A stretch of 64,000 nucleotides of DNA from Epiperipatus broadwayi (lineage: Eukaryota; Onychophora; Udeonychophora; Euonychophora; Peripatidae), in the NCBI GenBank assembly GCA_028023455.1, contig JAQFVV010006215.1, positions 4,139,230-4,203,229 on the forward strand. The letters run 5' to 3'. A program made the translations under genes and the position numbers. Each line of letters starts with the position of its first letter. Positions within the stretch are counted from its first letter, which is position 1. Below, one piece after another: positions 61,323 through 64,000 of the stretch. Under the pieces are notes generated by a model, which was given only the letters and a program-made list of their open reading frames with translations, did no database searches and was not told where the DNA came from.

Positions 61323-63207
61323 TATACCTATCTGCAGCGATGAGAATTTGCTCAATATGGCATGGTAAATTTCATCGAATCAATCTGACAATTTGCATTT
61401 CCGACAATGGAAATGAAGTAAGGGTTTTTAATCTAACAGCTTGGTTGCAGAAAAATTTTGCATATCCACCTTTGTTAGCATTATACCTTTCTTGCATTAT
61501 TTGGTATCTAATGTAATCCTGCTTGTCAGATCCCCAAAAACTAGACAATATCAAACACTTGAAGTCTCCATATACTATGGGTTTTTCGAATAATGACTGC
61601 CACCAGTCTCTTGCAGCACCATACAAATGGTTACTTGAGATGGCTAATCTTTCCCTCTCTGACATAGGACACAAAGAAAACAACTCTTCCAAATTATTTA
61701 GGAATTCTGAAGGATTCTCCATATATTCACCTTTGAAGGGTTTTATCTTAATAAACCTTATAGCTATAGAATTACTTGCACTTATTCCTCTGTCTACTGA
61801 TTGATTATCTCTATCAGATTCTACTTCTTGAAACCTACTTATTTTTTCATTATGGTTATTAGTAATATCTTCCAGTTGTTTTACCCTAGTACAATTTTCA
61901 TCCATAGTTTTATCTCTTAAAATTTCACTAGAAGTTTTTTTTCCTAAACTTTCTGACCATTTTAATCTATCACGATTGCTGACCTTAATTTCATCAACTC
62001 TAATATCATTATCAAGTATTTTATCCTCCAATTTCATTTTACTAAACAAACTATCTATATAATTCTTTTGCTCCTCTCTTAATTGATCAATGTTTATATT
62101 ACTCATCTCTTTTGAGCTATTATTTTCTTCAATTATTTCTTTATTCTTCTCTCTTCGATCTATTAATTCTTTCTCTAACTTTTTCAACCTTTCTCCCATT
62201 TTAGATCGATATCTTTGATCTTCAGTTTTGTTAGATTTTATAACTTGTAAATTTTTCTCTATTCCCATTCCCAACTTTTTTTTAAATTCTAGAACACTGT
62301 TATCCATTTCTTCTTTTACTTCTGTTCTTAAAAATTCAAACTTGTTTTCTATTAATTCCACTTGATTCTGTATACCTTTAACACCACTATCGACATGCTC
62401 TATCTTCTCATTCAGTTCATCTTTACTAACTGTCCATTGTTTGATAGCTTCTTTACCCTGAACTTGAAGAGCTTGAACATTTTTATGAATGTATCCTTCT
62501 AACTCTTCATCTATTTTCTCTTTGACTACCTCTATAACATTTTCTTTTGTTGCAAACTTTTCACTTAATTCTCCAAATTTTATCTCTAAATCTCCCTCTA
62601 TAAACTTAATGGCTTGTTGATTTTCAACTATACCTTTATTCATAAATTCTAACTTCTCACCCAGCACTTTATTAGTTTCTTGTAGTTCTTTTCTTAAAAA
62701 TCTATTATCTTCTTCTGATTTTTTACTAGTCTCTTCTAACTTTTTACTGTTCTCTTCTAACTTTACTCTTAAAAATCTATTATCTTCTTCTGATTTTTTA
62801 CTAGTCTCTTCTAACTTTTTACTGTTCTCTTCTAACTTTACTCTTAAAAATCTATTATCTTCTTCTGACTTTTTACTATTCTCTTCTAACTGTACTCTTA
62901 AAAATCTATTATCTTCTCTTAAAGATTTACTAGACTCTTCTAACTTTTTATTTAAAGATTCACTCAAAGATTCATTTATTTTCATCATCAATACAAACAA
63001 ATCATCTAAACTTTTCTTCTCTTCCACCACAACAACTTTCTTTTCTTCTATAACTTCATATTGAATATCCTTTCTTATTTCTCTATCTTTCCTATGACTC
63101 TCCCTTTCTTTTTCAATTCTTATTTCCACTTCTAACATCTCCTTGAGCTCTTGTTCTTGGACAGAACAAATATTTTCTTCTTTTTCAGAATTTTCAATTC
63201 CACTCAT
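61296..63207 (-). pseudogene. gag: Gag polyprotein of the second Ty3/gypsy family, premature stop and truncation
   Basis: I chose the ATG at 63207 (MSGIENSEKE); the frame upstream starts only at a GTG. About 611 residues are open to an in-frame TGA at 61372-61374. Homology to the intact Gag (NLPCHIEQILIAADR) continues past that stop in the same frame to the junction at about 61296. The N-terminal half is a long charged coiled coil with 25-residue repeats (FLRVKLEENSKKLEETSKKS, then EEDNR) at about 62680-62920. The capsid-like part has FIKIKPFKGEYMENPSEFL, RDWWQSLF, SSFWGSDKQD and MQERYNANKGGYAKFF. No zinc knuckle is seen. The protein is closely related to the Gag at 43.7 kb in the capsid-like part but differs in the coiled-coil repeat. 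Confidence 0.88.
62690..62925 (-). repeat. 75-bp in-frame tandem repeat in the second gag
   Basis: About three units ('tctattatcttcttctga' on the plus strand) encode 25 residues each and keep the reading frame. The unit length and sequence differ from the 45-bp repeat of the first gag. Confidence 0.85.
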
Positions 63208-64000
63208 TTTTGAAAAATACAATTTTTTTTTCACTAAAGCACTATGCTATTTTTCCTTAAAAAATATGACTTAGTTCAATTTCATAAAAAAATATTTTCT
63301 AGTAGGCTATTCCAACAATCAAAAACTTCCTCAAATAACTTGATAAATCAATTATATTTCATTTTTATGATATCTATCATTAGATACCATAAACCATATT
63401 TATATCTATTTATTTACAATAAACTCAAATTCATATAAACAAGTTGCATACTTTCTTTACTCAACATCATCACCACAACCACCGCATGAATTATTCATAC
63501 ATCAATTATCAATCTATGTATGATTTGCCTACTGATCACATAGCCACATTAGACTAGCCTTTATTTAATATTCTAACAAAATAAAATATAAAAAAAATTA
63601 TTATTTGAACTATATCTAATAATTCAATTAATGTGTTAGGCATTTTTATATAAATCAATCATGATAATCAATGATTAGTTTACTAATCCTGCCACTCGTA
63701 TGGGCACCATAAGGGGGTTTATATACTGTGGCCTGTCTATAGGTGGTACGACCCTAAGGAGAGTTTCTAAGTCCCTTATATTAGGCCCTACTTGGATTCG
63801 GGTTAGGTTCTAATAATAAACTTACTATATCCCGACCATTTTCTTTAACTATAACAATTGAATTTAGATAAGATTAGTATCTATCCCATGTTACTTTGAC
63901 ATGAGTAAATATTTCTAAAATAAGATATGTTTTAAATCTAATCAATATGAGACTCGTTTACCTATAAACAGATCACATCCCCTTAACATTAAACAAATGC
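63208..64000 (-). other. Leader and possible LTR edge of the second element (minus strand)
   Basis: Upstream of the minus-strand Gag there is AT-rich leader. At 63709 (reading leftward) TGGTGCCCATACGAGTGG could be a PBS, and the distance to the Gag start (about 500 bp) is similar to the first element (about 560 bp). A GC-richer block lies beyond 63710, with a TATATAAA-type sequence at about 63717-63726. If the PBS is right, the LTR would start there and run off the window. This is weak: a TATA so near the PBS would not fit a normal U5. Confidence 0.3.

Noticed and set aside
61523-61804. Plus-strand 93-codon frame
   Set aside because: It is the antisense shadow of the minus-strand Gag, which has conserved capsid-like motifs.

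Overview
The window is AT-rich eukaryotic DNA (about 70% A+T or more by eye). It is built almost entirely from transposable elements, SINE-like repeats, foldback (inverted-repeat) elements and long microsatellites. I find no convincing multi-exon host protein gene; the best host candidate is a GC-richer block near 1.0-1.5 kb that ends in a splice-donor-like CAG|GTAATG. The mix of Ty3/gypsy, Penelope-like, RTE, hAT and Merlin elements with tRNA-derived SINEs and long ATCT, ATT and TA arrays fits an invertebrate metazoan with a repeat-rich genome. I cannot name the species. A run of exactly 500 N (60159-60658) shows that this is a scaffold from a draft assembly.

Layout. 0-15 kb: mostly unannotatable AT-rich DNA with scattered SINE copies (three families, called A, B and C here), a foldback element at 4.5-4.9 kb, a truncated Penelope-like GIY-YIG fragment at 11.2 kb and a split RTE LINE fragment at 12.6-13.7 kb. 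15-25 kb: a three-copy foldback element, a second type of Penelope-like C-terminus (minus strand), a decayed Merlin transposase at 18.7-19.6 kb, a small MITE-like element at 20.2 kb and a longer Penelope-like relic (RT plus GIY-YIG) at 23.6-24.7 kb. 25-38 kb: giant microsatellites, a foldback element at 29.0-29.4 kb, a Penelope-like relic cut in two by a complete hAT element with perfect 8-bp target-site duplications (30176-31778), and inverted SINE pairs.

38.6-53.8 kb holds the main feature: a nearly intact Ty3/gypsy-type LTR retrotransposon of about 15.2 kb. Its two LTRs are about 4.5 kb each and nearly identical, so they exceed the 6.2-kb internal region in total length. Internally it has a candidate PBS, a Gag with a long repetitive coiled-coil N-terminal half and no zinc knuckle, and then protease-RT and RNase H-integrase reading frames separated by one apparent frameshift. 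A purine-rich PPT abuts the 3' LTR. No env-like gene is seen.

54-64 kb: a hAT-type terminus, another huge ATCT array, a foldback element, an RTE LINE 3' half (minus strand), a 1.1-kb terminal-inverted-repeat element, and then pieces of a second, related Ty3/gypsy family. The Gag C-terminus and protease are on the plus strand. They are joined head-to-head near 61.3 kb to a long minus-strand Gag with a different coiled-coil repeat. This suggests an inversion, a nested insertion or a misassembly next to the gap.
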